Shown: positions 25,221 to 34,084, counted from the stretch's first letter. The stretch: DNA of 64,000 nt from Ostreiculturibacter nitratireducens (GCF_032670585.1 NZ_JAVQHL010000001.1:310001-374000); one strand, 5' to 3'. The notes: generated from the letters alone by a model not told the origin. Numbers and translations are program-made.

Positions 25221-25685
25221 ATGAAGAAGGCCGTTGTTGCCGCCACCGCTGCGGTTCTTGCATTCACCGGCGTCGCCGCGGCTCAGGACGCGGGCCCGCA
25301 CGCACAGGCGATCAAGGCCCGTCAGGGGTTGATGAATTTCTATGCCATGAACCTCGGCCCCCTCGGGGCGATGGCCAAAGGCGAAATGGAATACGACGCA
25401 GCCGCCGCGCAGGTGGCCGCGGACAATATCGCGGGCATGGCAAACCTCAATCTCGGAATGGTCTGGCCGCAAGGTTCGGACAACGAGAACGCCCAGGGCA
25501 CGCGAGCCCTGCCCGCGATCTGGGCGGATGGCTCGGACATCGGCGCCAAGGCCAGCGACCTGAAGGCGGCCGCGGAGGCGATGCAGGCCGCGGCGGGGAC
25601 GGATCTCGCGTCTCTGCAAGCGGCGATGCAGGGGCTGGGTGCGGCCTGCGGCGCTTGTCACAAGGCCTATCGCGCGTCAGAGTGA
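25221..25685 (+). CDS. cycP: Cytochrome c' (periplasmic, NO-binding type)
   Basis: A 154-residue precursor with signal peptide (MKKAVVAATAAVLAFTGVAAAQ, cut near residue 22). The heme motif CGACHKAYR is at the very C-terminus, as in cytochrome c', a four-helix bundle with five-coordinate high-spin heme that binds NO and CO. The N-terminal KARQGLMNFYAMNLG is the family's first helix, with Met near the distal heme side. The role in Rhodobacter capsulatus is NO resistance; I infer the same. The start has AGGGAGGTCTGTC upstream. A diheme cytochrome c gene follows 57 bp downstream. Confidence 0.93.
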   Translation: MKKAVVAATAAVLAFTGVAAAQDAGPHAQAIKARQGLMNFYAMNLGPLGAMAKGEMEYDAAAAQVAADNIAGMANLNLGMVWPQGSDNENAQGTRALPAIWADGSDIGAKASDLKAAAEAMQAAAGTDLASLQAAMQGLGAACGACHKAYRASE

Positions 25686-25742
25686 CGACGGTTGGGCGGG
25701 CCCCTGCCCGCCCGGTTTCCGCCTCGGCCCGGAGTTTTCCCG

Positions 25743-26633
25743 ATGCGCCGCCTTCGCACCGCCATCGCCTTCGCCGGACTGGTTGTCGCGGCGGCCTTCT
25801 GGCTTCTGACCGCGCCGGATCCGCTGCCCGACGATGCGCTTGCGGGGCTGACGCCCGATCCGGTGCGCGGCGAGCAGGTGTTCTGGGCGGCCGGCTGCGC
25901 CTCATGCCACATGGCTCCGGGTGCCGAGGGCGAGGCCAGGCTCCAACTCGCGGGCGGTCAGCGCTTTCCGTCTCCCTTCGGCACCTTCCTCGCGCCGAAT
26001 ATCTCGCCCGACGCCGAGCATGGCATCGGCGGATGGACGGCGCAGGATCTTGCCAACGCGATGATCCGAGGCGTTTCCCCCGATGGCCAGCACTACTACC
26101 CCGTCTTTCCTTATTCGAGCTACGCGAAAGCTGAGCTTCAGGATGTCGCCGATCTCCACGCCTTTCTGATGACGCTGCCCCCTGTCGCCACGCCGAACCA
26201 ACCCCACGACGTGGGATTCCCGTTCTCGGTCCGCCGCAGCCTGGGCGGATGGAAGACGCTCTTCTACAGCGCAGACTGGGTCGTTGACGGCGATCTGACA
26301 CCGGAACAGGAGCGCGGCCGCTATCTCGTCGAGGCGCTGGGGCATTGCGGCGAGTGTCATACGCCACGGAACGCTTTGGGCGGTTCAGACCGCAGTCGCT
26401 GGCTCGCCGGCGGCCCGGTGCCCGCAGGCGAAGGAACCTTCCCCAACATCACCCCGGCGAAGCTCGCCTGGTCCGAGGCCGATATCGTCGAATACCTGAC
26501 CTCGGGTTTCACGCCGGAATACGACAGCGCGGGCGGACACATGGCCCTCGTCGTGGAAAACACGAGCCGACTGCCGCCCGAAGACCGTGCCGCGATCGCC
26601 GCCTATCTGAAGATCGTGCCCCCGGTCGAATAG
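25743..26633 (+). CDS. Membrane-anchored diheme cytochrome c
   Basis: A 296-residue protein with an uncleaved N-terminal hydrophobic anchor (residues 5-22) and two class I heme motifs: CASCH (Cys52, His56) and CGECH (first Cys 202). Each lies in a separate cytochrome c domain. The organisation is like the diheme cytochromes that accept electrons from quinoprotein or flavin dehydrogenases, but no dehydrogenase is encoded nearby. The position right after cytochrome c' suggests a common transcript and a periplasmic electron-transfer partnership. The ATG at 25743 begins the hydrophobic anchor. Confidence 0.85.
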   Translation: MRRLRTAIAFAGLVVAAAFWLLTAPDPLPDDALAGLTPDPVRGEQVFWAAGCASCHMAPGAEGEARLQLAGGQRFPSPFGTFLAPNISPDAEHGIGGWTAQDLANAMIRGVSPDGQHYYPVFPYSSYAKAELQDVADLHAFLMTLPPVATPNQPHDVGFPFSVRRSLGGWKTLFYSADWVVDGDLTPEQERGRYLVEALGHCGECHTPRNALGGSDRSRWLAGGPVPAGEGTFPNITPAKLAWSEADIVEYLTSGFTPEYDSAGGHMALVVENTSRLPPEDRAAIAAYLKIVPPVE

Positions 26634-26708
26634 CTCCGGGACAGGGCTTTTCGGCAAAATCGCCGCCTTGTGGTATCCTGCGGATCAAGGACCCAGAGGG
26701 AGGAACTG

Positions 26709-27656
26709 ATGCCGAGGGATTTCCCGCCCCGAGAGTCCGGCCGGATCTACCTGACCGAAGCCGGGACCGAGACCGAGGTCATGTACAAATGGGGCTATGA
26801 CCTGCCGCATTTCGCAATGTTCACGCTGCTGGAGAACCCGGAGGCGGTGAAGGTCATGCAGGCCATGTTCCGGCGGTACTTCGATGCGGCCGAAGAGCAT
26901 GGCGCGGGCATGGTCGTCTGCGGCGTCGACTACCGGGCAAGCCCGGACTGGGCGCAGCTTCTCGGTTATTCTCTCGACGGGCTGGCCGAAATGCAGGAAC
27001 GCGCGATCGCGTTCCTGACCGGGCTGCGGGACGAATACAGGGAGCGTGTCGATGACGTCTATGTGGGCGGATGCATCGGGCCGCGCGGCGACGCATACAG
27101 CCTGAACAAGACGATCACCGAGGCCGAGGCCGAGGATTATCACTCCGTCCAGTTGGAAACCTTGAAGAAGGTCGGCGCCGACCTTGCCTGCGCCATGACC
27201 TTCAACAGCGTCCCCGAAGCCATCGGCGTCGCCCGCGCCGCCAAGGCCGTGGACATGCCACTGGGCCTGAGTTTCACGCTCGACAGCTCGTCACGTCTGG
27301 CGTCAGGGCCGAGCCTGCGTGAGGCGATCGAGACGGTCGATGCGGAAACCGGCGGCGCGCCCGATTTCTACGGGGTCAACTGTTCCCACCCGGTGGAATT
27401 CGAGCCAGCCTTCGAACCGGGCGACTGGGCGGCGCGCATCAGGTATGTCCGTCCGAACGCGTCGAAGATGGAAAAGATCGCACTCTGCAAGCTCGGCCAT
27501 CTCGAGGACGGCGATCCGGTTGAACTGGGGCAGCAGATGACCGACCTCGCGCGGCGCTATCCGGGGATGGATATCCTTGGCGGCTGCTGCGGAACGGACG
27601 AGCGCCACCTTGCGGAAATCGCCAGGGGCGTCCGGGCCCTGCGCGCCTGCGCCTAG
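26709..27656 (+). CDS. Homocysteine S-methyltransferase family protein
   Basis: A 315-residue cytosolic enzyme of the Hmt/MmuM/MHT family, which moves a methyl group from S-methylmethionine or betaine-like donors to homocysteine. The zinc cysteines can be seen: VNCSHP (first Cys) and the GGCCGTDERH pair at the C-terminus. The start of the barrel is TEAGTETEVMYKWGYDLPHF. The ATG at 26709 has AGAGGGAGGAAC upstream. Its stop codon overlaps the stop of the convergent lipA on the palindrome CTAG. The methyl donor cannot be told from the sequence. Confidence 0.85.
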   Translation: MPRDFPPRESGRIYLTEAGTETEVMYKWGYDLPHFAMFTLLENPEAVKVMQAMFRRYFDAAEEHGAGMVVCGVDYRASPDWAQLLGYSLDGLAEMQERAIAFLTGLRDEYRERVDDVYVGGCIGPRGDAYSLNKTITEAEAEDYHSVQLETLKKVGADLACAMTFNSVPEAIGVARAAKAVDMPLGLSFTLDSSSRLASGPSLREAIETVDAETGGAPDFYGVNCSHPVEFEPAFEPGDWAARIRYVRPNASKMEKIALCKLGHLEDGDPVELGQQMTDLARRYPGMDILGGCCGTDERHLAEIARGVRALRACA

Positions 27657-28609
27657 GCCTTTCCGAGCCTTTCCAGACGCGCCGCGCGGAGCCGCGCGAA
27701 ATCCTCGCCTGCGTGGTAGGAGGATCGCGTCAGCGGCGTGGCGGAGACCATCAGGAAACCCTTGCCCTGCGCCGCCTTGGCGTATCCGGCAAATTCCTCG
27801 GGCGTCACGAAACGATCCACCCTATGGTGCTTCGGCGTCGGTTGCAGGTATTGCCCGATCGTCAGGAAGTCGACGTCGGCAGCGCGCATGTCGTCCATGA
27901 CTTGAAGGACGCCCTGCCGGTCTTCGCCGAGGCCGACCATGATCCCCGACTTCGTGAACATCGTCGGATCGAGTTCCTTCACGCGCTGGAGAAGCCGCAA
28001 CGAGTGGAAATAGCGCGCGCCCGGACGAACCGAAGGATAGAGCCCCGGAACGGTTTCGAGGTTGTGGTTGAACACGTCGGGCTTCGCCTCGACCACCTTT
28101 TCCAGCGCCGAGGGGGAGCATTTCAGGAAATCGGGCGTCAGGATTTCAATCGTCGTCTCGGGCGAACGGTGGCGCACCGCGCGGATGGTCTGGGCGAAGT
28201 GCTCCGCGCCGCCGTCTTCCAGGTCGTCACGGTCGACGCTGGTGATGACGACATGCGAAAGCCCGAGCGTCTGAACCGCATGCGCGACGCGGCCCGGCTC
28301 GAAGGCGTCGAGATCGTCCGGGCGCCCCGTCGCGATGTTGCAGAAGGAACAGCCGCGGGTGCAGATGTCGCCCATGATCATCATGGTGGCGTGGCCCTGG
28401 CTCCAGCACTCGCCCACGTTCGGGCAGCCAGCCTCTTCGCAGACCGTGACGAGCTTGTTGTTGCGCAGGATGTCCCGCGTCTCCTTGTAGCCCGCCGAGG
28501 TGGGCGCCTTGACGCGTATCCATTCCGGCTTCTTGGGCTGGGCCTGATCCGGCCGGTGCGCCTTTTCCGGGTGACGTTCGCTTGGGATCTTCAGGTCGCG
28601 CGGGCTCAT
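27653..28609 (-). CDS. lipA: Lipoyl synthase
   Basis: LipA inserts two sulfurs into octanoyl groups on carrier proteins, using two Fe-S clusters and S-adenosylmethionine. The auxiliary cluster motif CEEAGCPNVGEC (CX4CX5C) is followed by the radical-SAM motif CTRGCSFC. The 318 residues match the family. The terminal RSSY motif, whose Ser ligates the auxiliary cluster, is seen in TRSSYHAGEDF. The ATG at 28609 has AGGAGGCAGC directly upstream. It overlaps the 3' end of the methyltransferase gene. The DUF6456 gene lies upstream on the same strand, 134 bp away. Confidence 0.97.
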   Translation of the reverse strand: MSPRDLKIPSERHPEKAHRPDQAQPKKPEWIRVKAPTSAGYKETRDILRNNKLVTVCEEAGCPNVGECWSQGHATMMIMGDICTRGCSFCNIATGRPDDLDAFEPGRVAHAVQTLGLSHVVITSVDRDDLEDGGAEHFAQTIRAVRHRSPETTIEILTPDFLKCSPSALEKVVEAKPDVFNHNLETVPGLYPSVRPGARYFHSLRLLQRVKELDPTMFTKSGIMVGLGEDRQGVLQVMDDMRAADVDFLTIGQYLQPTPKHHRVDRFVTPEEFAGYAKAAQGKGFLMVSATPLTRSSYHAGEDFARLRAARLERLGKA

Positions 28610-28743
28610 GCTGCCTCCTGGGATTGCGCATTCCATAGCCCAACCTTGTCCGCTTGTCCAAGCACCTCTGCGAAGGGCTGGTTTTCGGCTGGGTCATGGC
28701 GCCGGGGATGATCCGGCGTCCATGGCGCCAGCCGCGTGCACCG

Positions 28744-29898
28744 CTAGCCGATGAGAGGCCGCGCGCTGCCATAGGTTTCCTCGTAGTGGCGCTTCAGTCG
28801 CATCAGAGCGATCCTGAGAACGATCTTCCCCGAGCGCGCGGACCATCCGAGCCGCTTCTCCGCGACCTCCAGACCCTCGAGGAAGCAGCAGGTCCGCAGG
28901 ACCATGTCGCCAAGCCCCGGACCGAGGTCACGCAGCGCGGCCGCCACCCGATCGCGGGCTCTGGACGAACCCTCACCCTGCCCCGCGCCGGGCTGGAATC
29001 CGCCCCGTTCGCCGCCGGTCAGGAACCGCTCCCAGTTCTGGGCGATGCGCGGTCCAAGCTGGGCAAGTTCGAAGTCCTCTCTCAGACGTTCGGCGGCCAC
29101 TACGAGGTCCTGGCTCAGAAAGGGTTCGCCATCCTTGTCCTTGCGCCGCGCCAGGGCCGCGACCGGACTTTCGGCGAGGTTATAGCGCATTCGCCGCGGC
29201 GCCGCGGCGCCGGGCTCCATGACGTTGCGTTCATCCCAGACCCGGTGCTGATCCGCGAAGCGCCCCGAAAACGCTGCCTGAGCCTCCGCGAAACCGGGGG
29301 CGCGGCCGACCTGATCCTCGGCGAGAAGACGCTTCAGCGCGGCGCGCCCCGCCACGGTGATCTCGTAGGCGGTCACCTTGCCGGAGCGTGAAATCGCGAT
29401 CCAGTCCTTCAGCGCGAAGGCCTGAGCGACCGTGCGATCCAGAACCGCGACCCGCTGCGCGCCCTTCAGGACTACGGCCTTTTCCAGGTCCGGAGCGATG
29501 GCGAGCATCGCGCCGGTCTCGCACAGGCGGCGCAGAATCCTGCGCGCCTCGCGCATGACGGTGGTTTCGTCGGCAACTACGTCCTTCGATCTTGGAACAG
29601 CGGTCATCGGCAGTGGGTCCTCGTTGTCTGCGTTATGGTCGCCCTCGGCCGCCGATCCCGCTGACCGAGCGGAAATCCGAAGACCGAGTCTTGAAAGCGC
29701 CTCATCAACGAGCGGGTCTTCCCGCCGGTTTTCGTACCGGCGGAGTTTTCGCAGGACCGTGGAAGCGTGACACCCTTCGCTGCGAGCCAGCGCCCTGATC
29801 GAGACGCCTTCCTCCACATGACGCAGGTAGAGCAGCGCGGTTTCGGGCAGCCATGCGGGAAATTCCCCGCTCGCATTCGCCAGAACCGCCATCTTCAT
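28744..29898 (-). CDS. DUF6456 helix-turn-helix protein
   Basis: A 384-residue protein with an N-terminal helix-turn-helix (VSIRALARSEGCHASTVLRK, about residues 32-51) and a C-terminal DUF6456 region rich in basic and acidic residues (RMRYNLAESPVAALARRKD onward). From memory this architecture is confined to Rhodobacterales and relatives, and its function is unknown; DNA binding is inferred from the N-terminus. Two ATG codons, 29898 and 29892, are possible starts. It diverges from the DUF6477 gene with 218 bp between the starts, so the two may share a regulatory region. Confidence 0.75.
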   Translation of the reverse strand: MKMAVLANASGEFPAWLPETALLYLRHVEEGVSIRALARSEGCHASTVLRKLRRYENRREDPLVDEALSRLGLRISARSAGSAAEGDHNADNEDPLPMTAVPRSKDVVADETTVMREARRILRRLCETGAMLAIAPDLEKAVVLKGAQRVAVLDRTVAQAFALKDWIAISRSGKVTAYEITVAGRAALKRLLAEDQVGRAPGFAEAQAAFSGRFADQHRVWDERNVMEPGAAAPRRMRYNLAESPVAALARRKDKDGEPFLSQDLVVAAERLREDFELAQLGPRIAQNWERFLTGGERGGFQPGAGQGEGSSRARDRVAAALRDLGPGLGDMVLRTCCFLEGLEVAEKRLGWSARSGKIVLRIALMRLKRHYEETYGSARPLIG

Positions 29899-30116
29899 CC
29901 CCCAGTTCCGGCCGGGTTTTCGGCCCGGCCCAATTCCAGCGAAACTCAACCGTCAGTTGATATCGTTACCTGTTCGTTAAGATCAGGCGCGTCGCTGATA
30001 ATTGTTCACAAAACATAAATATCTTTGAAAGGATCGCACGCCAGAAAACGCCCAGGCGCAACACCCGTTTAGGTTGTGTCACTCTCCCCCCGGAAACTGC
30101 CTTTTCGGAGAGAGAA

Positions 30117-30410
30117 ATGACCGACCCCGCTGCCCGCGTTGCCGAACTTCGCCGTCCCCGGCTCTTGGTCCGCGCCGCGCGCTTTGGCCTGTCCGAATAC
30201 AACCGTGCCCGCGACCTGAAGCGACTGATACGCAGTCCGGTCGCGCCCGCTCCGGAACGCGCGGTCCCCGCACTACTTGCCGAGGAAGAGCAGCTTGAGG
30301 AGACCCGCCTTGCGGGCGACGCCGCCTATTCCATATCGCGGCACATCGAGATCCTCATCGCGCTCATGGCGGAGGTCCGCCTGATATCGCGAGGCCCCGT
30401 CGGCGTCTGA
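30117..30410 (+). CDS. DUF6477 family small protein
   Basis: A 97-residue soluble protein, MTDPAARVAELRRPRLLVRA at the start. It is very rich in Arg, Ala and Glu and probably all helical; the middle EEEQLEETRLAGDAAYSISRH is acidic and the ends are basic. From memory this is DUF6477, conserved across Rhodobacterales without known function. It diverges from the DUF6456 gene and converges on mttB, with a hairpin between at 30424-30447. Confidence 0.75.
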   Translation: MTDPAARVAELRRPRLLVRAARFGLSEYNRARDLKRLIRSPVAPAPERAVPALLAEEEQLEETRLAGDAAYSISRHIEILIALMAEVRLISRGPVGV

Positions 30411-30423
30411 TCGACAAAAAGGA

Positions 30424-30447
30424 AAGGGCGGGAACAATCCCGCCCTT
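30424..30447 (-). terminator. Intrinsic terminator of the mttB-family gene
   Basis: AAGGGCGGGA (30424-30433), loop ACAA, TCCCGCCCTT (30438-30447): a perfect 10-bp stem. Read on the minus strand it is followed by TTTCCTTTTTG, a good U-tract, 25 bp after the stop of the methyltransferase gene. On the plus strand no U-tract follows, but it may still separate the convergent DUF6477 transcript. Confidence 0.8.
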
Positions 30448-30471
30448 CCTGACGTTTGCCTGAGACGTGTC

Positions 30472-32019
30472 TCACATGAACGCGTCGGGCATCGAGGCCT
30501 TCTTCTTCGCCACGTATTCCGTGAGCGCTTCCTCGATGGCCGGATCGATCGCCGGCTTCTGGTAATCGGCCAGAAGCTTCGCGACGCGGGCCTCGGCGAG
30601 GGCGATGGTGTCCCGTGCGCCTTCCTCTTCCCAGGTTTCGAACGGCTTGTAGTCGAGAAGTTCGGTGCGCCAGAAGGCTTCCTTGAAGTTCGCCTGCGTA
30701 TGGGCGCAGCCCAGATAGTGGCCGCCCGGCCCGACTTCGCGGATCGCTTCCATGCCCTGGCCGTTCTCGCTCATGTCGACGCCGGCCGCGAGGCGGTGCA
30801 GGACGCCAAGCTGATCGGCGTCCATGACGAATTTCTCATACGAGGAAACCAGACCGCCCTCGAGCCAACCGCAGGAATGGAGCATGAAGTTCACGCCCGC
30901 GAGAAGGCCCATGTTGAGCGAGTTCGCCGTTTCATAGGCGGCCTGCGCGTCCGGCAGCTTGGAGCCGCAGAACGAACCGGCGGAGCGGTAAGGAAGCCCC
31001 AGCCGGCGGGCAAGCTGGCCCGCGCCGTAAGTGATCTGCGAAGCCTCGGGGGTTCCGAAGGTCGGCGCGCCGGAGTTCATGTCGATCGAGGTCACGAAGG
31101 CGCCGAAGATCACCGGGGCGCCCTTGCGGATCAGCTGCGAATAGGCGACGCCCGCCAGCACCTCGGCCAGCACCTGCGTCAGCGTGCCCGCCACCGACAC
31201 CGGCGCCATCGCGCCGCCGACGATGAACGGCGAGACGATGCAGGCCTGGTTCGCCTTGGCGTAGACTTCCAGCGCGCCCATCATGATGGAATCGAAGGTC
31301 AGCGGCGAGTTGATGTTAATGAGCGAGGTCATCACCGTGTTCTGGTCGACGAAGTCCGACCCGAACAGGATCTTCGACATCTCGACCGAATCCTCGGCGC
31401 GCGACGGCTCGGTGACCGAACCCATGTAGGGCTTGTCCGACAGCGTCATGTGCGCATAGAGCATGTCGAGGTGGCGCTTGTTCACCGGAACGTCGGTCGG
31501 TTCGCAAACCGTGCCGCCCGAGTGGTGCAGCCACTTCGACATGTAGCCGAGCTTCACGAAATTGCGGAAATCCTCGATCGTCGCATAGCGCCGACCGCCT
31601 TTCACGTCACGGACGAAGGGAGGGCCGTAGACGGGCGCGACAACCAGGCTCCTGCCACCGATCTCGACGGTGCGGTTCGGGTTGCGCGCATGCTGGATGA
31701 TGCGCGAGGGCGCCGTGGCGCAAAGCTGTCGGGCAAGCCCGCGCGGGATCCGGACCCGCTCGCCATCCACGTCGGCGCCGGCTTCTTTCCAGCGTTTCAG
31801 GGCTTCCGGGTTCTCGACGAAGTTCACGCCGATTTCGGCCAGAACCGTTTCGGCATTGGCCTCGATGATCTGAAGCGCTTCCTCGTTGAGGATCTCCAGA
31901 TTCGGGATGTTGCGCTCTATGAACCTCGCGGCCTCAATCCGCACCGCCGTGCGTTCAGCCCGCCGAGCGGCACCTCCTCCACCCCGAGCCCTTCGGCCAA
32001 CCGTTTCTACATCGCTCAT
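30472..32019 (-). CDS. MttB-family methyltransferase (non-pyrrolysine)
   Basis: A 515-residue cytosolic protein of the trimethylamine methyltransferase (COG5598) superfamily. Unlike true MttB of methanogens it has no in-frame amber codon and thus no pyrrolysine. Non-pyrrolysine members (MtgB, MtpB, MtcB) demethylate glycine betaine, proline betaine or carnitine onto a corrinoid protein. The sequence runs from FIERNIPNLEILNEEALQII to EYVAKKKASMPDAFM at full length. No corrinoid protein or MtgA-like partner lies within the window. The ATG at 32019 has AGGAGG seven bases upstream; the open frame before it is not protein-like. It diverges from guaA. Confidence 0.88.
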   Translation of the reverse strand: MSDVETVGRRARGGGGAARRAERTAVRIEAARFIERNIPNLEILNEEALQIIEANAETVLAEIGVNFVENPEALKRWKEAGADVDGERVRIPRGLARQLCATAPSRIIQHARNPNRTVEIGGRSLVVAPVYGPPFVRDVKGGRRYATIEDFRNFVKLGYMSKWLHHSGGTVCEPTDVPVNKRHLDMLYAHMTLSDKPYMGSVTEPSRAEDSVEMSKILFGSDFVDQNTVMTSLININSPLTFDSIMMGALEVYAKANQACIVSPFIVGGAMAPVSVAGTLTQVLAEVLAGVAYSQLIRKGAPVIFGAFVTSIDMNSGAPTFGTPEASQITYGAGQLARRLGLPYRSAGSFCGSKLPDAQAAYETANSLNMGLLAGVNFMLHSCGWLEGGLVSSYEKFVMDADQLGVLHRLAAGVDMSENGQGMEAIREVGPGGHYLGCAHTQANFKEAFWRTELLDYKPFETWEEEGARDTIALAEARVAKLLADYQKPAIDPAIEEALTEYVAKKKASMPDAFM

Positions 32020-32094
32020 CCAAAATCCTCCTGCCGTACGCAGCTGCTTCCTTTTAGACGCGGCACCGCCCCCTTCCGACTGTCGATTGCGTCG

Positions 32095-32108
32095 TTTCGC
32101 ACGCGAAA
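32095..32108. promoter_or_regulatory. 14-bp palindrome between mttB-family gene and guaA
   Basis: TTTCGC-AC-GCGAAA (32095-32108) is a perfect 6-2-6 palindrome inside a longer imperfect one (32091-32113). It lies 76 bp before the mttB-family start and 125 bp before guaA. It could be an operator for either gene; no regulator is assigned. Confidence 0.3.
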
Positions 32109-32232
32109 GCGACATTGCGGCCCCCTGGAATGTCGTTGCGCGCCATCGCGGCGCCCGGTGCCGCGACAAACCTTTTGCCGGCCCGCCCTTCCGCCTCTTG
32201 CGCGCGAACCGGCCTCGGCCTATTCCCCGCAC

Positions 32233-33792
32233 ATGACCGAGCATCAGCGCCTTCTCATCATCGACTTCGGGTCCCAGGTGACGCAGCTAATCGCGCGCCG
32301 CCTGCGTGAACTGAACGTCTACTGCGAAATCCACCCGTTCCAGCGCGTGACCGAGGCCTTCCTGGAGGACTTCGCACCGCGGGCGGTCATCCTGTCTGGT
32401 GGCCCCGCCTCCGTGACGGAGCCGGGCAGCCCCCGCGCGCCCCAAGCCGTGTTCGAGATGGGCCTGCCCATCCTCGGAATCTGCTACGGCCAGCAAGTGA
32501 TGATGGAACAGCTCGGCGGCCGCGTAGAGGCAGGTCATCACGCCGAGTTCGGCCGCGCCTTCGTGACGCCGACGGAAGGTCACAAGAACGATGGCATCTT
32601 CGCGGGCCTCTTCGGCACTGGCCGCGAGGAAGTCTGGATGAGCCACGGCGACCGCGTGACGCTTCTTGCGCCGGGGTTCGAGGTGATCGGCACCTCGCCA
32701 AACGCGCCCTACGCCATGATCGGAGATGCGGCCCGCCACTTCTACGCGGTGCAGTTCCACCCGGAGGTTCACCACACGCCGAACGGGCGCAGGCTTCTGG
32801 AAAACTTCGTGCGCCTAGCCGGGTTCACCGGCGACTGGACGATGGGTGCCTACAAGGACGAGGCGATCCGTCTGATCCGCGAACAGGTCGGTGACCGCAA
32901 GGTGATCTGCGGCCTGTCCGGCGGCGTCGATTCGTCGGTGGCTGCCGTTCTGATCCACGAGGCGATCGGCGATCAGCTGACCTGCGTCTTCGTCGATCAC
33001 GGCCTGATGCGGCTCGGCGAGGCGGAGGAAGTGGTGTCGATGTTCCGCGACACCTACAACATCCCGCTGATCCACGCCGACGAAGCGGATCTTTTCCTCG
33101 GCGCGCTTGAAGGCGTCACCGACCCCGAGGTGAAGCGCAAGACGATCGGGCGGCTCTTCATCGAGGTGTTCGAGAAGCACGCCAAATCCGTGGGCGGTGC
33201 GGAATTCCTCGCGCAGGGCACGCTCTACCCCGACGTGATCGAAAGCGTCAGCTTCTCCGGCGGCCCCTCGGTCACGATCAAGTCGCACCACAACGTCGGC
33301 GGCCTGCCCGAGAAGATGGGCCTGAAGCTCGTCGAACCGCTGCGGGAGCTCTTCAAGGACGAGGTCCGTGCGCTGGGACGGGAGCTTGGGCTGCCTCCGA
33401 AATTCATCGGCCGCCACCCCTTCCCTGGCCCCGGCCTCGCGATCCGCTGCCCGGGCGAGATCACCCGCGAAAAGCTTGAAATCCTGCGCCGGGCAGATGC
33501 GGTCTATATCGACCAGATCCGGCGCCACGGCCTCTATGACGAGATCTGGCAGGCATTCGTGGCGCTTCTGCCGGTCCGGACGGTGGGCGTCATGGGCGAC
33601 GGGCGCAGCTATGACTACGCCTGCGCTCTGCGCGCCGTGACCTCGGTCGATGGCATGACCGCCGACTATTACCCGTTCACCCACGAATTCCTCGGCGAAA
33701 CCGCAACGCGGATCATCAATGAGGTCAAGGGCATCAACCGGGTCACTTACGACATAACGTCGAAGCCCCCCGGGACGATCGAATGGGAATGA
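32233..33792 (+). CDS. guaA: GMP synthase (glutamine-hydrolysing)
   Basis: GuaA converts XMP to GMP with ATP and glutamine-derived ammonia. The 519 residues hold an N-terminal class I amidotransferase (catalytic Cys84 in GICYGQQ, His/Glu in FHPEVHHT) and the PP-loop ATP pyrophosphatase (LSGGVDSSVAA). The C-terminal dimerisation region ends with SKPPGTIEWE, the universal GuaA terminus. The ATG at 32233 starts MTEHQRLLIIDFGSQ. A large open frame extends upstream but only mirrors the opposite-strand mttB-family gene. A small ABM gene follows after ten bases. Confidence 0.98.
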   Translation: MTEHQRLLIIDFGSQVTQLIARRLRELNVYCEIHPFQRVTEAFLEDFAPRAVILSGGPASVTEPGSPRAPQAVFEMGLPILGICYGQQVMMEQLGGRVEAGHHAEFGRAFVTPTEGHKNDGIFAGLFGTGREEVWMSHGDRVTLLAPGFEVIGTSPNAPYAMIGDAARHFYAVQFHPEVHHTPNGRRLLENFVRLAGFTGDWTMGAYKDEAIRLIREQVGDRKVICGLSGGVDSSVAAVLIHEAIGDQLTCVFVDHGLMRLGEAEEVVSMFRDTYNIPLIHADEADLFLGALEGVTDPEVKRKTIGRLFIEVFEKHAKSVGGAEFLAQGTLYPDVIESVSFSGGPSVTIKSHHNVGGLPEKMGLKLVEPLRELFKDEVRALGRELGLPPKFIGRHPFPGPGLAIRCPGEITREKLEILRRADAVYIDQIRRHGLYDEIWQAFVALLPVRTVGVMGDGRSYDYACALRAVTSVDGMTADYYPFTHEFLGETATRIINEVKGINRVTYDITSKPPGTIEWE

Positions 33793-33802
33793 GGGCCACG
33801 CT

Positions 33803-34084
33803 GTGCCCCGCGTCACGGTCACCGGCTTCCTGATCTGCCGCAGCCTCGAAGAGGCAGACCGTGCCGCTTCCCTTCTGCCGGAACACACCCGCCTGACCCG
33901 CGCCGAAGCGGGGTGCCTCCGTTTCGAGGTGTTCCGGTCGATGTCGGACCCCTGCCGATTCGCCGTCCACCAGGTCTTCGCCTCGCCCGAGGATTACGAC
34001 GCGCACCGGGAAAGGACCCGTGCCTCGGTCTGGGCCAAGGGCACCAAGGGTATCATCCGCGAATTGCGGATCAGCGAGCAATGA
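33803..34084 (+). CDS. ABM-domain protein (putative quinol monooxygenase fold)
   Basis: A 93-residue ferredoxin-like-fold protein of the antibiotic-biosynthesis-monooxygenase (ABM) family. Visible are AGCLRFEVFRSMSDPCRF and FAVHQVFASPEDYDAHR, the usual core with its conserved histidine region. Such small dimeric proteins act as cofactor-free monooxygenases or in stress; here the role is unknown. The start is GTG at 33803, ten bases after guaA, so cotranscription is likely. Confidence 0.75.
   Translation: MPRVTVTGFLICRSLEEADRAASLLPEHTRLTRAEAGCLRFEVFRSMSDPCRFAVHQVFASPEDYDAHRERTRASVWAKGTKGIIRELRISEQ

Noticed and set aside
30472..32019. True pyrrolysine-type MttB
   Set aside because: There is no in-frame amber codon inside the gene, so it cannot encode pyrrolysine.
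30700..32232. Very long N-terminal extension of guaA
   Set aside because: The extension is antisense to the mttB-family gene, and guaA has a perfect start at 32233 with the universal N-terminus.
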